From contig NZ_JANAVJ010000012.1 in the NCBI RefSeq assembly GCF_024213375.1, positions 96,221-142,274 on the forward strand: DNA of 46,054 nucleotides, written 5' to 3'. This stretch comes from Paenibacillus sp. MZ04-78.2. GTDB lineage: Bacteria; Bacillota; Bacilli; Paenibacillales; NBRC-103111. The position numbers were made by a program, and so were the translations under genes. Below, one piece after another: positions 18,329-26,246 of this stretch (its first letter is position 1; each line of letters begins with the position of its first letter). The notes under the pieces were generated by a model. That model ran no database searches. It was not told where the DNA came from and worked only from the letters and a program-made list of their open reading frames with translations.

Positions 18329-18346
18329 TGCCGCATTGGTGCGGCA
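18329..18346. repeat. Hairpin in the mreB leader
   Basis: Perfect inverted repeat TGCCGCA-4-TGCGGCA in the roughly 160-base untranslated leader of mreB. No T run follows on either strand, so it is not a standard terminator. It may stabilise the mre transcript or attenuate radC read-through. Confidence 0.4.
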
Positions 18347-18414
18347 ACGCATTGACGGCCCGACGGCAAAGGTTCGTCCAATTCCGAATCGACTGCCGCC
18401 CGGCCGTTTCTTTC

Positions 18415-18444
18415 ATTATATTACATGAATCCAAGCTCCTTCAA
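18415..18444 (-). promoter_or_regulatory. Sigma-A promoter of the mreB operon
   Basis: Read leftward: TTGAAG (18444-18439), an 18-base spacer and TATAAT (18420-18415). The -35 lies inside the radC coding end and the -10 begins just after its stop. Confidence 0.55.
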
Positions 18445-19110
18445 ACTCACGTAGCGCTTGTCGCCGATGACGATATGATCCAGCACGTCAATCCCGACAA
18501 TTTCGCCCGCTTGGACTAATCGCTTGGTGATTTCCACGTCTTCCGGACTCGGCGTAGGGTCTCCGCTCGGATGATTATGGGCGCAGACGATCGAAGCGCT
18601 GCTGCGCTTGATGGCGGCCCGGAACACTTCGCGGGGATGTACGATGGAGGCGTTTAAGCTGCCCATCGACAAGGTTTCCTGCCCGATGACGTGATTTTTC
18701 GTGTTTAAGAACAGGCACACAAAATGCTCTTTCTGCAAATAGCGCAAATCCTCCATCAGCAGCGCAGCGACATCCTGCGGCGAGCGAATCGTAACCGTTT
18801 CGTTCATCGTGCTTCGCGCCAGCCTTCTCCCGAGCTCGATGCCCGCTTGAATCTGCAGCGCTTTGGCTTCGCCGATGCCTTTGATTTCGGTCAGCTGCTC
18901 CATGCTCATGTCCGTCAGCATGCGGAGACCGCCGCTTTGGAGAAGCAGTCGCTGGGCAACGTGAACGGCCGATTCGTGGTATGTACCCGTGCGGAGCAAA
19001 ATGGCCAGCAGTTCCGCATTGCTCAGTGCTTGCGCCCCATACAACATCATGCGCTCTCTCGGTCGGTCTTCGCTGGGGACATCGCGCAAGGTCATATTGG
19101 GCGATTTCAT
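18421..19110 (-). CDS. radC: RadC-family JAB/JAMM-domain protein
   Basis: The 229-residue protein has an N-terminal helix-hairpin-helix region (EIKGIGEAKALQIQAG, about 75-90). Its C-terminal MPN/JAMM domain carries metal-binding residues in HNHPSGDPTPSPED (from H178). The molecular role is unsettled; the old DNA-repair label is not well supported and the domain resembles metal-dependent peptidases. Its place between mreB and maf matches B. subtilis (ysxA). The -10-like TATAAT at 19151-19146 would serve this gene. Confidence 0.92.
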   Translation of the reverse strand: MKSPNMTLRDVPSEDRPRERMMLYGAQALSNAELLAILLRTGTYHESAVHVAQRLLLQSGGLRMLTDMSMEQLTEIKGIGEAKALQIQAGIELGRRLARSTMNETVTIRSPQDVAALLMEDLRYLQKEHFVCLFLNTKNHVIGQETLSMGSLNASIVHPREVFRAAIKRSSASIVCAHNHPSGDPTPSPEDVEITKRLVQAGEIVGIDVLDHIVIGDKRYVSLKELGFM

Positions 19111-19145
19111 GCATTCCCTTCTTTCTATGAGATGTCCGATTTCTC

Positions 19146-19174
19146 ATTATAGCATGATGTTTTGTCAATTGACA
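19146..19174 (-). promoter_or_regulatory. radC promoter region with a 12-bp perfect palindrome
   Basis: TATAAT (19151-19146) lies 36 bases before the radC start. The perfect palindrome TGTCAATTGACA (19163-19174) sits at the expected -35 position, but its TTGACA half is only 11 bases from the -10. The palindrome is therefore more likely a protein-binding site or a junction than a plain -35. Confidence 0.35.
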
Positions 19175-19345
19175 GCGACCTGCAAAACCCAACGAATACA
19201 AGACAAATACGCGTTGAACAAGCTGTAAAAACCTATATATCTCTTCGGGAGCCGGAGTCGATTTCAGTCCCTTAATCCGTTGGGAAATGATGGTCGGGAC
19301 AAAGATCGGCAGGCGCGAAAAACGCCGGATGAATTTATAGATCAT
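19165..19345 (-). pseudogene. Truncated relic, possibly of a lasso-peptide B2-type (transglutaminase-like) protein
   Basis: Leftward from ATG 19345 there is about 60 codons of protein-like sequence before the frame runs into the radC promoter. It is a basic start (YKFIRRFSRLPIF), then PEEIYRFLQLVQRVFVLYS and then FAGRC. The pattern resembles the N-terminal half of lasso-peptide B2 proteases, where GxC carries the catalytic cysteine. The His/Asp half is missing. No ribosome-binding site is evident. It lies in AT-rich sequence next to maf. The family guess is weak; that it is a broken reading frame is somewhat firmer. Confidence 0.25.
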
Positions 19346-19406
19346 TCCAAAATATCATTTAGATATCGTAAGATTTGTTTTCATAGTCGAATACAATCCG
19401 TTTTCT

Positions 19407-19988
19407 TTATAATACTTTAACATCCAATTCCTCAAGCATTTCAGACAGTAAACTCAATGACATTCCAACGACATTAAAATGATCGCCATGGATTGACTCA
19501 ACAATGGTTGAACCTATGCCCTGAATCGCATATGCACCTGCTTTATCCATTGGCTCACCAGTAGCAATATAGGAGCGTATTTGCTCATCAGACAATGCTT
19601 TCATTCGAACATCGGTCACTTTTGATCTTGTAATTATTCTAGACTCTCCAACGTCAATACAAGTTATCCCCGTATAGACTTGATGAGTCGTTCCCTCAAT
19701 TAATTTTAGCATTCTAAAAGCGTCTTCTTGATCCTTGGGTTTTCCTAACACCTGTTGAGAATAGACAACGATCGTGTCAGAACCAATTACAATGGATTGA
19801 CTATCAGTAACCCTTGCAGTAGATGCCTTGGCTTTTCTAAGCGATAGTTCTTCGACAATTCGATCTGGAGGCAAGTCCGTAGAAATTGTTTCGTCAACAT
19901 CATTGGTAATAATTTCAAACGGGAGTCTTAACATTTGGATTAACTCTTGTCGTCTGGGTGAGGATGATGCAAGCACTAATTTTTTCAT
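19407..19988 (-). CDS. maf: Maf-family nucleotide pyrophosphatase
   Basis: Maf proteins hydrolyse non-canonical or modified nucleoside triphosphates and have been tied to septum control. The 193-residue protein has LVLASSSPRRQEL at the start, GSDTIVV, GKPKDQEDAFRML and a DKAGAYAIQG motif, all standard. The start is ATG 19988, with TTGGAGG six bases upstream; longer frames to 20048 are possible but unlike the family. By eye this gene is about 40 percent GC, clearly poorer than radC and spoIIB on either side. This suggests it was acquired or replaced at this conserved location. Confidence 0.93.
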   Translation of the reverse strand: MKKLVLASSSPRRQELIQMLRLPFEIITNDVDETISTDLPPDRIVEELSLRKAKASTARVTDSQSIVIGSDTIVVYSQQVLGKPKDQEDAFRMLKLIEGTTHQVYTGITCIDVGESRIITRSKVTDVRMKALSDEQIRSYIATGEPMDKAGAYAIQGIGSTIVESIHGDHFNVVGMSLSLLSEMLEELDVKVL

Positions 19989-20084
19989 TTGAGTCCTCCA
20001 ATTTTTTTCCACGCGTTTCATCTCAGCAAGCCAGTCGATACCTTGCATCCCTCTTTCGCAAGGTACATTGCGCTTACGTAAACC

Positions 20085-20159
20085 CTACTTGATCCATCCG
20101 CTTCTGGCGGTGCGGCGAAGATGAAGCCAGATCAAGGTTTCGGATACCGCGAACGTCAT
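20085..20159 (-). CDS. Possible 24-residue small protein
   Basis: ATG 20159 is preceded by GGGGGAG at six bases and opens MTFAVSETLIWLHLRR, ending GWIK. The short length, single good ribosome-binding site and hydrophobic core are suggestive only. It lies between the DUF4321-like gene and maf. It could equally be the tail of a decayed gene. No family recognised. Confidence 0.2.
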   Translation of the reverse strand: MTFAVSETLIWLHLRRTARSGWIK

Positions 20160-20221
20160 AAACTGCTCCCCCGTTTCGAAAGCTTGTAAAATGGGACTTT
20201 GCCGTCCGAGTCCGCTTTGCC

Positions 20222-20464
20222 CTAAAGTTTGCGGAACAGCCAAAAGCCGGCCGCCAGCCCGACGATGCTGATCAGATTCAGCCGGATATGCAGATTCAGA
20301 TCGTACCGAATGACCAACAAATCGGCCTTGGGCTGCCAAGTCAGCTCTACGGATTTGGTCAGAAAGGACAATACCGCATACGGTGACAGCAGTTGGCCGA
20401 TGAGCGTTCCGGCGACGAGCCCGAGCAGCAGCATGAGGATGAACGTGAGCGTATTCTTTTTCAA
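20222..20464 (-). CDS. Small two-TM membrane protein, DUF4321-like
   Basis: The 80-residue protein has a first membrane helix (about 6-26, TFILMLLLGLVAGTLIGQLL), a short soluble segment with WQPKADLLVIRYDLNLHI, and a second helix (about 61-76). This fits the small DUF4321 family that often neighbours maf in Paenibacillaceae. The start is TTG 20464, with AGAGGT about 9 bases before it; the frame is open upstream, but those codons overlap the divergent promoter region. Function unknown. Confidence 0.7.
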   Translation of the reverse strand: MKKNTLTFILMLLLGLVAGTLIGQLLSPYAVLSFLTKSVELTWQPKADLLVIRYDLNLHIRLNLISIVGLAAGFWLFRKL

Positions 20465-20522
20465 AATATAGGATACCTCTTTCGTAGAAAATACAATCGG
20501 CTGCTTCGAAATGTCACACGTC

Positions 20523-20531
20523 ATTATACCA
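20523..20531 (-). promoter_or_regulatory. Extended -10 promoter for the DUF4321-like gene (and maf)
   Basis: Read leftward, TGG-TATAAT (20531-20523) is an extended -10 about 58 bases before the TTG start. No strong -35 is visible. The same spacer must hold the rightward amidase promoter, which I could not resolve. Confidence 0.5.
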
Positions 20532-20583
20532 TAACTCACGAAGGACAAGCGGACTTTTATAACAGGAAGGAGTGAACCGGAAG

Positions 20584-21912
20584 ATGCGAAAGCCTTGGAT
20601 GCGGGCCGCTTTGCTCGCGTTCGCCCTTCTGGTGCTGCCGGGGCATGCCTCGGCTGCGAAAATTGTCGTCGACGCAGGACATGGCGGCTCCGATCCCGGG
20701 GCGATCGGGGTAAACGGCCTGCAGGAGAAAACAGTGAACCTGGACATTGCCCGTCGGCTGCGTGACCTGCTTGTCCAACGAGGGTATGAGGTAGTCATGT
20801 CCCGGGATACCGACGACTATGTTTCGCTCAAGGGACGCGTCGATTTCACCAATGCACAGCAAGCCGATCTGTTCGTCTCCGTTCATGCCAATTCGAATTT
20901 TAACGCGAGCACGCGCGGGGCCATGATGCTTTATTATGATGACGCCTACCCTCAGAGCAGCTACCCCGCCAGCGAAGAGATGAAGGCGCTCACGCCGGAG
21001 AGCCGCGAGCTAGCGCAGCAGGTACTGGACGCTTTCGTCCAAACGACGGGACTGGAGAACAAAGGGCTTCTTCCCAGTGCGGTATATGTCGTACGGATGG
21101 GAAAGGTTCCGAGCATTCTCGTGGAGACGGCGTTTCTTTCGAACGCCGCGGATGCGGAGCTGCTAGCCAGCGAGTCGATGCGCCAGACGATGGCGATCGG
21201 CATTGCCCGCGGCATTGAAGCGTACATATCGCCGCAAAGCAGCGTGTTCCCCGATCTTCGGGGACACTGGGCCCGGGGCGTCGTCCTGCGGCTGAAAGCG
21301 CGAGGCGTGGTTGAAGGCACCGGCGGGCGATTCGAGCCCGGCCGGATGATGACGAGAGCGGAGTGGGCGACGCTGCTCGGGCGGGTGTTCGGCCTGCCGG
21401 CGGCGAAGCCGGCAGGGAGCGCCTGCGCCGGTGACGGCACGGTCACCAGCGGGGTTTACCGCGACGGCGGCGAGAGCTGCGGAGCCGCCGAGGCCGGCGC
21501 AGGCGCGTACCGCGACGCGAGCGCAGGGCATTGGGCCTTCGCCGCACTCGACCGGGCGGTGAAGGCCGGCGTGCTGGAGGGCTACCCCGACGGCACGCTG
21601 CGGCCCGACCGGCCCGTGACCCGGGCGGAGGCGGCGGCAATGTTTCAGCGGCTGGCGAAGGCGCCGCAGGTTCCGGGCGCGCAGCCGCCGTTCCGGGACG
21701 TGAAGGCGGGCTTCTGGGCCGCGGATGCCATCGCCAGCCTGAAGCGGGCCGGCTGGATCGACGGGGTGACGGCGGAGCGCTTCGAGCCGGAACGGCTGAT
21801 CACGCGTGCGGAAGCCGCCGCGCTGGTTGACCGCTATATGGCGGATGCCAAGACGCCGAAGAAAACTGCCACGGAACCGAAAACGCCCAAACGGACCTCT
21901 ACCGGCAAGTAA
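20584..21912 (+). CDS. Secreted N-acetylmuramoyl-L-alanine amidase with three SLH domains
   Basis: The 442-residue protein has a signal peptide (1-24, ending HASA) and an Amidase_3 domain (25-215). Zinc ligands are H33 (DAGHGGSDPG), E48 and H101 (VSVHANSN), with a catalytic E181 (VETAFLSN). Three S-layer-homology repeats follow (about 222-269, 309-357, 370-419), each with HW/FW and TRAE motifs, and then a Lys/Thr-rich tail. SLH repeats bind pyruvylated secondary wall polymer, so the enzyme is probably held on the wall while cutting the glycan-peptide bond. The linker at 271-308 carries two cysteines, odd for an exported protein. The start is ATG 20584; the in-frame GTG 20572 overlaps the ribosome-binding site AAGGAG. 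Confidence 0.93.
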   Translation: MRKPWMRAALLAFALLVLPGHASAAKIVVDAGHGGSDPGAIGVNGLQEKTVNLDIARRLRDLLVQRGYEVVMSRDTDDYVSLKGRVDFTNAQQADLFVSVHANSNFNASTRGAMMLYYDDAYPQSSYPASEEMKALTPESRELAQQVLDAFVQTTGLENKGLLPSAVYVVRMGKVPSILVETAFLSNAADAELLASESMRQTMAIGIARGIEAYISPQSSVFPDLRGHWARGVVLRLKARGVVEGTGGRFEPGRMMTRAEWATLLGRVFGLPAAKPAGSACAGDGTVTSGVYRDGGESCGAAEAGAGAYRDASAGHWAFAALDRAVKAGVLEGYPDGTLRPDRPVTRAEAAAMFQRLAKAPQVPGAQPPFRDVKAGFWAADAIASLKRAGWIDGVTAERFEPERLITRAEAAALVDRYMADAKTPKKTATEPKTPKRTSTGK

Positions 21913-21935
21913 GCAAGGTCCTTTATACCCAACGG

Positions 21936-21973
21936 AAGAGCCGCCGAACCGAAAACGGTCCGGACGGCTCTTT
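21936..21973. terminator. Probable bidirectional terminator between amidase and spoIIB
   Basis: An 8-bp outer stem AAGAGCCG / CGGCTCTT encloses an inner ACCG-AAAA-CGGT stem. It lies between two convergent genes. T runs are short on both sides, so efficiency is uncertain. Confidence 0.5.
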
Positions 21974-22011
21974 CCCGTACGCCTCCGCCGGCGAATTAAT
22001 CTGCCGGCCGG

Positions 22012-23316
22012 TTAAGAAACCGCGACCGCCTTGAGCAATTCTTTCTCCGCCACGATATATTGCATGGCAGCCGTTTGCGCCTGCCAGAGGAAGGCCTGAG
22101 AAGGGTTCTTCTTGTATTCCTCAAGGGACGCCACGGCCGTATTCAAGGAATTGTTCATCTTGGGCAGCGCCTTCTTCCCGGCTTCGCCCAGACCGTCGCT
22201 GACGGTGGCAGCCGTCTGGGACCAGCTTTGATGCGTCGTCTTGATCGACTGCAGCACCTTATCGTCAAGCGCTTCCGGCTTGGCGTCGGCCGCACGTCCA
22301 ATCGTTTGTGCCGCGATGAGCTTCACAAGCTTATCCCCCTGCGCAATATAATTGGAAAACACATCCACTTGCTTGCCGTTCCATTTGACTTTCGTCACTG
22401 CCGGCAAATCGAGTGTTTTGACAATCACCTCGATGTTTTTTTGCTGATAGGCTTGCGACAGCCCCAGGGCTTCGTCCCGGGTTCCGGCCAATCCCACATA
22501 GACGGGGTGCTTGTCTCCCCCATCTACCGCTCCTGCCAGTCCTTTCTTGCGAAAATCCGCAGCCGCGGCCTCTGCTCCCTGTGCGCTGCTGAATACCCCG
22601 CCTTGCAGAATGGCATACGATTTCGCCGGGATCTGCACCGCCACGCCGATCGCAGAACCGCTCGCCGGAGCTGCCGAATCCGCATTGCCCGTTTTACCGG
22701 CCTTCTCTCCTATGGAAGCCGTCCCACCGGCCCCGGCTCCCTTCGTCCCTTGCTGGGCTGTTGTCGTGCTGCCCGGAGACGTTGTTTTGCCGGAGTCCGT
22801 ACCGACCGAAAACATCGACAAGACCAAAAAGCCGAACGCGACACCCGTCACAACCGCACCGACGACGGAAGCGGTAATGCGAACCCAAGAGCCGTTGCCT
22901 GGGGTTCTCCTGAAAAAGGCCGATTCCTCCTGTGTATAAGGCCGGTGCGTTCGCTCCATGCCGCCGGTCGAAACCGGCCGCTCGACGTAACCCGTTTCCG
23001 GATCGAACGACCGGCCGCCGCCCGATTCGCGAATCAATTGTTCCACGCGGTGCGTCTCGGTCTCAAAAGAGCTCTGCCAACCGCCAAAATCGGTCGTGTA
23101 TTCGTTAAGCGCAGGCCCGGTCCACATCGATCCTCTTATTTTTCCAGTCTCTACCGGCGGCTTGTCCGACTCCTCACGGCTTTTGTCAGACGGCTGCTCC
23201 ACGACGGTATATTCTTCCGCTCGAAGGGGGATGACCTGCGGCTCGCTCCCCGTATCCTGCCGTTCTTGCCGCTGCCCGTCCTTGTGGAAACGAACCGTCA
23301 TCTTGGTCTTGTTCAT
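22012..23316 (-). CDS. spoIIB: SpoIIB-like membrane protein with SPOR domain
   Basis: The 434-residue protein has a cytoplasmic N-terminal half, one membrane segment (about 145-169), a Gly/Thr/Ala-rich linker and a SPOR domain (about 228-300; YAILQGGVFSSAQGAEAAA). The remainder is alpha-helical. SPOR domains bind denuded septal peptidoglycan. In B. subtilis spoIIB sits between comC and maf and helps septal wall thinning during engulfment. Position (next to maf and folC), topology and SPOR domain agree. comC is absent here. Overall sequence is divergent, so the name rests partly on synteny. Confidence 0.75.
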   Translation of the reverse strand: MNKTKMTVRFHKDGQRQERQDTGSEPQVIPLRAEEYTVVEQPSDKSREESDKPPVETGKIRGSMWTGPALNEYTTDFGGWQSSFETETHRVEQLIRESGGGRSFDPETGYVERPVSTGGMERTHRPYTQEESAFFRRTPGNGSWVRITASVVGAVVTGVAFGFLVLSMFSVGTDSGKTTSPGSTTTAQQGTKGAGAGGTASIGEKAGKTGNADSAAPASGSAIGVAVQIPAKSYAILQGGVFSSAQGAEAAAADFRKKGLAGAVDGGDKHPVYVGLAGTRDEALGLSQAYQQKNIEVIVKTLDLPAVTKVKWNGKQVDVFSNYIAQGDKLVKLIAAQTIGRAADAKPEALDDKVLQSIKTTHQSWSQTAATVSDGLGEAGKKALPKMNNSLNTAVASLEEYKKNPSQAFLWQAQTAAMQYIVAEKELLKAVAVS

Positions 23317-23418
23317 TGCGCCAACTCTCCCTTGTCCATTTTCGTATTACTAGACTATGAGAATTGGTCCGCAAATAGAACCGCAGTCAACGCAGACAGC
23401 CATTTCGCGGTCCCACGC

Positions 23419-23460
23419 AAAAAAACCCGGCTCGCCGCTCAAACGGCGTTCCGGGGGTTT
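23419..23460 (-). terminator. Terminator after murC
   Basis: Read leftward: a long GC-rich stem (AAACCC-, -CGCCG / CGGCG-, -GGGTTT) with a 6-base loop, followed by four further T. It lies about a dozen bases beyond the murC stop and ends the valS-folC-murC transcript before spoIIB. Confidence 0.85.
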
Positions 23461-23472
23461 CGTTTCCTGCTG

Positions 23473-24864
23473 CTAAGCCAAGCGTTCCGTCAATGCCTCG
23501 GCAAGACCGGCCGCCGCTTTCCAAATGTCTCCCGCGCCCATCGTAATCACCAAGTCTCCGGGGCGCACCGACTTCAGCAAATAGGTCTGCACCTGCTCCT
23601 TGGTCGGGACGTAGCGCACGTTGGCATTGCTGTTCTGACGAATCAGCTCGACGAGCCTCGCCGAATCGATGCCTTCGATCTGCTTCTCGCCCGCCGGCGA
23701 ATAGATGTCGGTAATGATCACTTCGTCCGCCTCGGGAAACGCGCGGCTGAACTGCTCGAACAAAAAGTACGTCCTCGTGTACCGCTGAGGCTGAAATACG
23801 GCGACAATCCGTTTGCCGGTCGCCTTGGCCGCCTGGATCGTCGCTTCGATTTCGGTCGGATGGTGCGCGTAGTCGTCGATCACCAAAATATCGTCGACTT
23901 CTCCGAGCACCTGGAAACGCCGCTTGGCCCCCCGAAACTCGGTAATCGCTTCCGCGATCCGGTCGAAGGATAGCCCCGCTTCCATGCAAGTAATCAGCGT
24001 AGCGAGCGCATTGTAGACGTTGTGCTTGCCCGGTACGGACAGATGAATCGTTCCGAGCGCCTCGCCGCCGCGCATGACATCGAACGATACTTTACGATCG
24101 CCAAGAACGATGTTCCGAGCCGTAAATTCCGCTTCCGCTTCGATCGCATACGTGAGGACCTCGCTATTCACGCTGGAGATCATCTCTTTCAAGTATTGGT
24201 CGTCCAAGCAAACGACGGCCTTGCCGTCCTCTTTCACCTGACTCAAAAACTTCGCATAGGCTTTTTTCAAATTTTCAAAATTGCCGTCGTAGTTTTCCAG
24301 ATGATCCGCTTCAATATTGTTTACCAAGGCGATGGCAGGCTGGTACTGCAAAAACGAGCCGTCGCTCTCGTCCGCTTCCGCGACGACCCAATCGCCTTTG
24401 CCCGCCTTGGCGTTGCTTCCCACGTTCATAATTTCCCCGCCGATAATGAAGGTCGGGTCCGAGCCGCAGCGCTCAAGTACGAGCGCAATCATCGACGACG
24501 TAGTCGTCTTTCCGTGCGCGCCCGCAACCGCGATGCCTTGTTTGGCGTTCATCAGTCTCGCCAGCATTTGCGAACGGTGTAGAATCGGAATGTTCAGTTC
24601 CTCCGCCGCCACCATTTCAACATTATCCTTGGCCAAAGCCGTGGAATAGACGACGACGTCCGCGCCTTTCACATTTTGCGCCTTGTGCCCGATGAACACT
24701 TGCGCCCCTTTGGCCGCAAGCTTCTCCGTCAGCTCCTGCTGCGCCAAATCAGATCCCGAAACTTGGTAGCCCATTTCCAGCATCACCTTGGCAATGGCAC
24801 TCATGCCGTACCCGCCGATGCCGATAAAATGGATATGCTCCGATGTATTCACGCCTGCGTTCAC
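23473..24864 (-). CDS. murC: UDP-N-acetylmuramate-L-alanine ligase
   Basis: It adds the first L-alanine to the peptidoglycan precursor in the cytoplasm. The 463-residue protein has an N-terminal UDP-binding fold (HFIGIGGYGMSA), the ATP loop GAHGKTTT (115-122), DESDGSF, NIEADHLENY and a C-terminal domain with DDYAHHPTEI. The start is GTG 24864; it overlaps the folC stop as GTGA, so translation is coupled. In B. subtilis the gene downstream of folC is comC and murC lies elsewhere, so this linkage is different. Confidence 0.96.
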   Translation of the reverse strand: MNAGVNTSEHIHFIGIGGYGMSAIAKVMLEMGYQVSGSDLAQQELTEKLAAKGAQVFIGHKAQNVKGADVVVYSTALAKDNVEMVAAEELNIPILHRSQMLARLMNAKQGIAVAGAHGKTTTSSMIALVLERCGSDPTFIIGGEIMNVGSNAKAGKGDWVVAEADESDGSFLQYQPAIALVNNIEADHLENYDGNFENLKKAYAKFLSQVKEDGKAVVCLDDQYLKEMISSVNSEVLTYAIEAEAEFTARNIVLGDRKVSFDVMRGGEALGTIHLSVPGKHNVYNALATLITCMEAGLSFDRIAEAITEFRGAKRRFQVLGEVDDILVIDDYAHHPTEIEATIQAAKATGKRIVAVFQPQRYTRTYFLFEQFSRAFPEADEVIITDIYSPAGEKQIEGIDSARLVELIRQNSNANVRYVPTKEQVQTYLLKSVRPGDLVITMGAGDIWKAAAGLAEALTERLA

Positions 24865-26240
24865 CAGCCTTTTTCAGAATCGGATTGATGCTTGATCCAG
24901 GAACGGACGTCCCCTATTAGATATAACGTGCCGGAGACGACAGCCAGGTCGTCCTGTGCCGTCAAGCGTTTAAGCTCCTCCAGCCCCGTCTTCCAGTCGG
25001 GTTCCACGATCACTTCCACGTCGTGCCTCCCGCACTCCGCCAGAAGCGATTTGGCAAGTCCGGCCAGATCCTCGGCAGCGGTCTTTTTCAGCCAATTCGG
25101 CTCGGTTAGGATAAGCGTATCCACTATTGGTAGTATATGCCTCAAATAGCCCGTATGATTCTTATTCGTCAACATTCCCATCATAAAATGGAGCCTATTG
25201 TACGAATACGTTTCCTTCAGCGCAGCGGCAAGCGACTCGGCCCCCTCGGGGTTGTGCGCGCCGTCGATCAAAATACGCGGCTCCTGCGATACCATCTCCA
25301 GCCGCCCCGGCCACTGCGCCGCTTTCATGGCACGAAGCAAATCCTCATCTTCCACGATCAGCGCATAATATTGCCGCAGCACCTCAAGCGTCATGAGCGC
25401 CACCGCCGCGTTTTTCAACTGGTGCGGTCCGTTCATGGAGATGGCGACGTCCGGAAGATCCCGGAACGTGCCGGTAAACCGGAACGTCTGCTCGTTTTCC
25501 TTGGTCGAGATCGTTTCATAACGGAACTCCCGGTCCAGCAAATAAAGCGTGCTGTTCTTGGCCTTCGCCGCTTCCTCGACGACCCGGACGACCTCCGGCT
25601 GCTCCACGGCGCTGACGACCGGGACGCCCGCCTTAATAATGGCCGCCTTCTCGGCCGCGATTTTCTCCAGCGTATCGCCGAGAAACTCCATATGGTCATG
25701 ACCGATATTCGTAATGACGGAGACAAGCGGCGTCACGATATTCGTCGAATCCAGCCGTCCGCCGAGCCCCGTTTCCCAGACGACAAAGTCGGGATAAGCG
25801 GTGCGGGCAAAATACTCGATCGCAACCACGGTCGAGATCTCGAACATCGACGGCTGCCCAAACTCCTCCGCAACCTGATCGACGATCGGCTTGACTTTAT
25901 TGATCACCTTCAGCAGGTCTTCGTCCGGGATATTGACCCCGTTGAGCCGAATGCGCTCGTTGTAGCTTTCAATGTAAGGAGAAGTAAACGTCCCGACGTC
26001 GTAGCCGCATGTGCGGATCACTTCGGTCAAATAGGCGCAAACCGATCCCTTGCCGTTCGTACCGGCGACATGAATAAACTTGAGACGCCGGTGAGGATGG
26101 TCGAGCAGCTCCATGAGCCGCTCCATCCGTTCCAGCCCCGGCTTGATTCCCGCCAGAGGAATAAACCGGACAACCCAGTCGATCGCTTCCCGGGCCGTCC
26201 GGAACGGCCCTTCGTTAACGCTTAGCTGTGCTTCGCTCAT
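24861..26240 (-). CDS. folC: Folylpolyglutamate synthase / dihydrofolate synthase
   Basis: It adds glutamate residues to folates and, in bifunctional forms, to dihydropteroate. The 459-residue Mur-ligase-superfamily protein has the ATP loop GTNGKGS (60-66), a YIESYNERIRLNG folate loop, GLGGRLDSTN and DGAHNPEG. It lies between valS (six bases) and murC (overlap), continuing the valS-folC arrangement of B. subtilis. Whether it also has dihydrofolate synthase activity cannot be read from the sequence. Confidence 0.95.
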   Translation of the reverse strand: MSEAQLSVNEGPFRTAREAIDWVVRFIPLAGIKPGLERMERLMELLDHPHRRLKFIHVAGTNGKGSVCAYLTEVIRTCGYDVGTFTSPYIESYNERIRLNGVNIPDEDLLKVINKVKPIVDQVAEEFGQPSMFEISTVVAIEYFARTAYPDFVVWETGLGGRLDSTNIVTPLVSVITNIGHDHMEFLGDTLEKIAAEKAAIIKAGVPVVSAVEQPEVVRVVEEAAKAKNSTLYLLDREFRYETISTKENEQTFRFTGTFRDLPDVAISMNGPHQLKNAAVALMTLEVLRQYYALIVEDEDLLRAMKAAQWPGRLEMVSQEPRILIDGAHNPEGAESLAAALKETYSYNRLHFMMGMLTNKNHTGYLRHILPIVDTLILTEPNWLKKTAAEDLAGLAKSLLAECGRHDVEVIVEPDWKTGLEELKRLTAQDDLAVVSGTLYLIGDVRSWIKHQSDSEKGW

Positions 26241-26246
26241 GATGCC

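Noticed and set aside
18421..19162. Extension of the B2-like frame through radC
   Set aside because: Past 19162 the frame reads the radC gene in a wrong phase; only the part before that looks protein-like.
22060..23973. 637-codon + strand frame across spoIIB and murC
   Set aside because: It is Arg- and His-rich, spans two clear genes, their spacer and a terminator, and has no recognisable domain.
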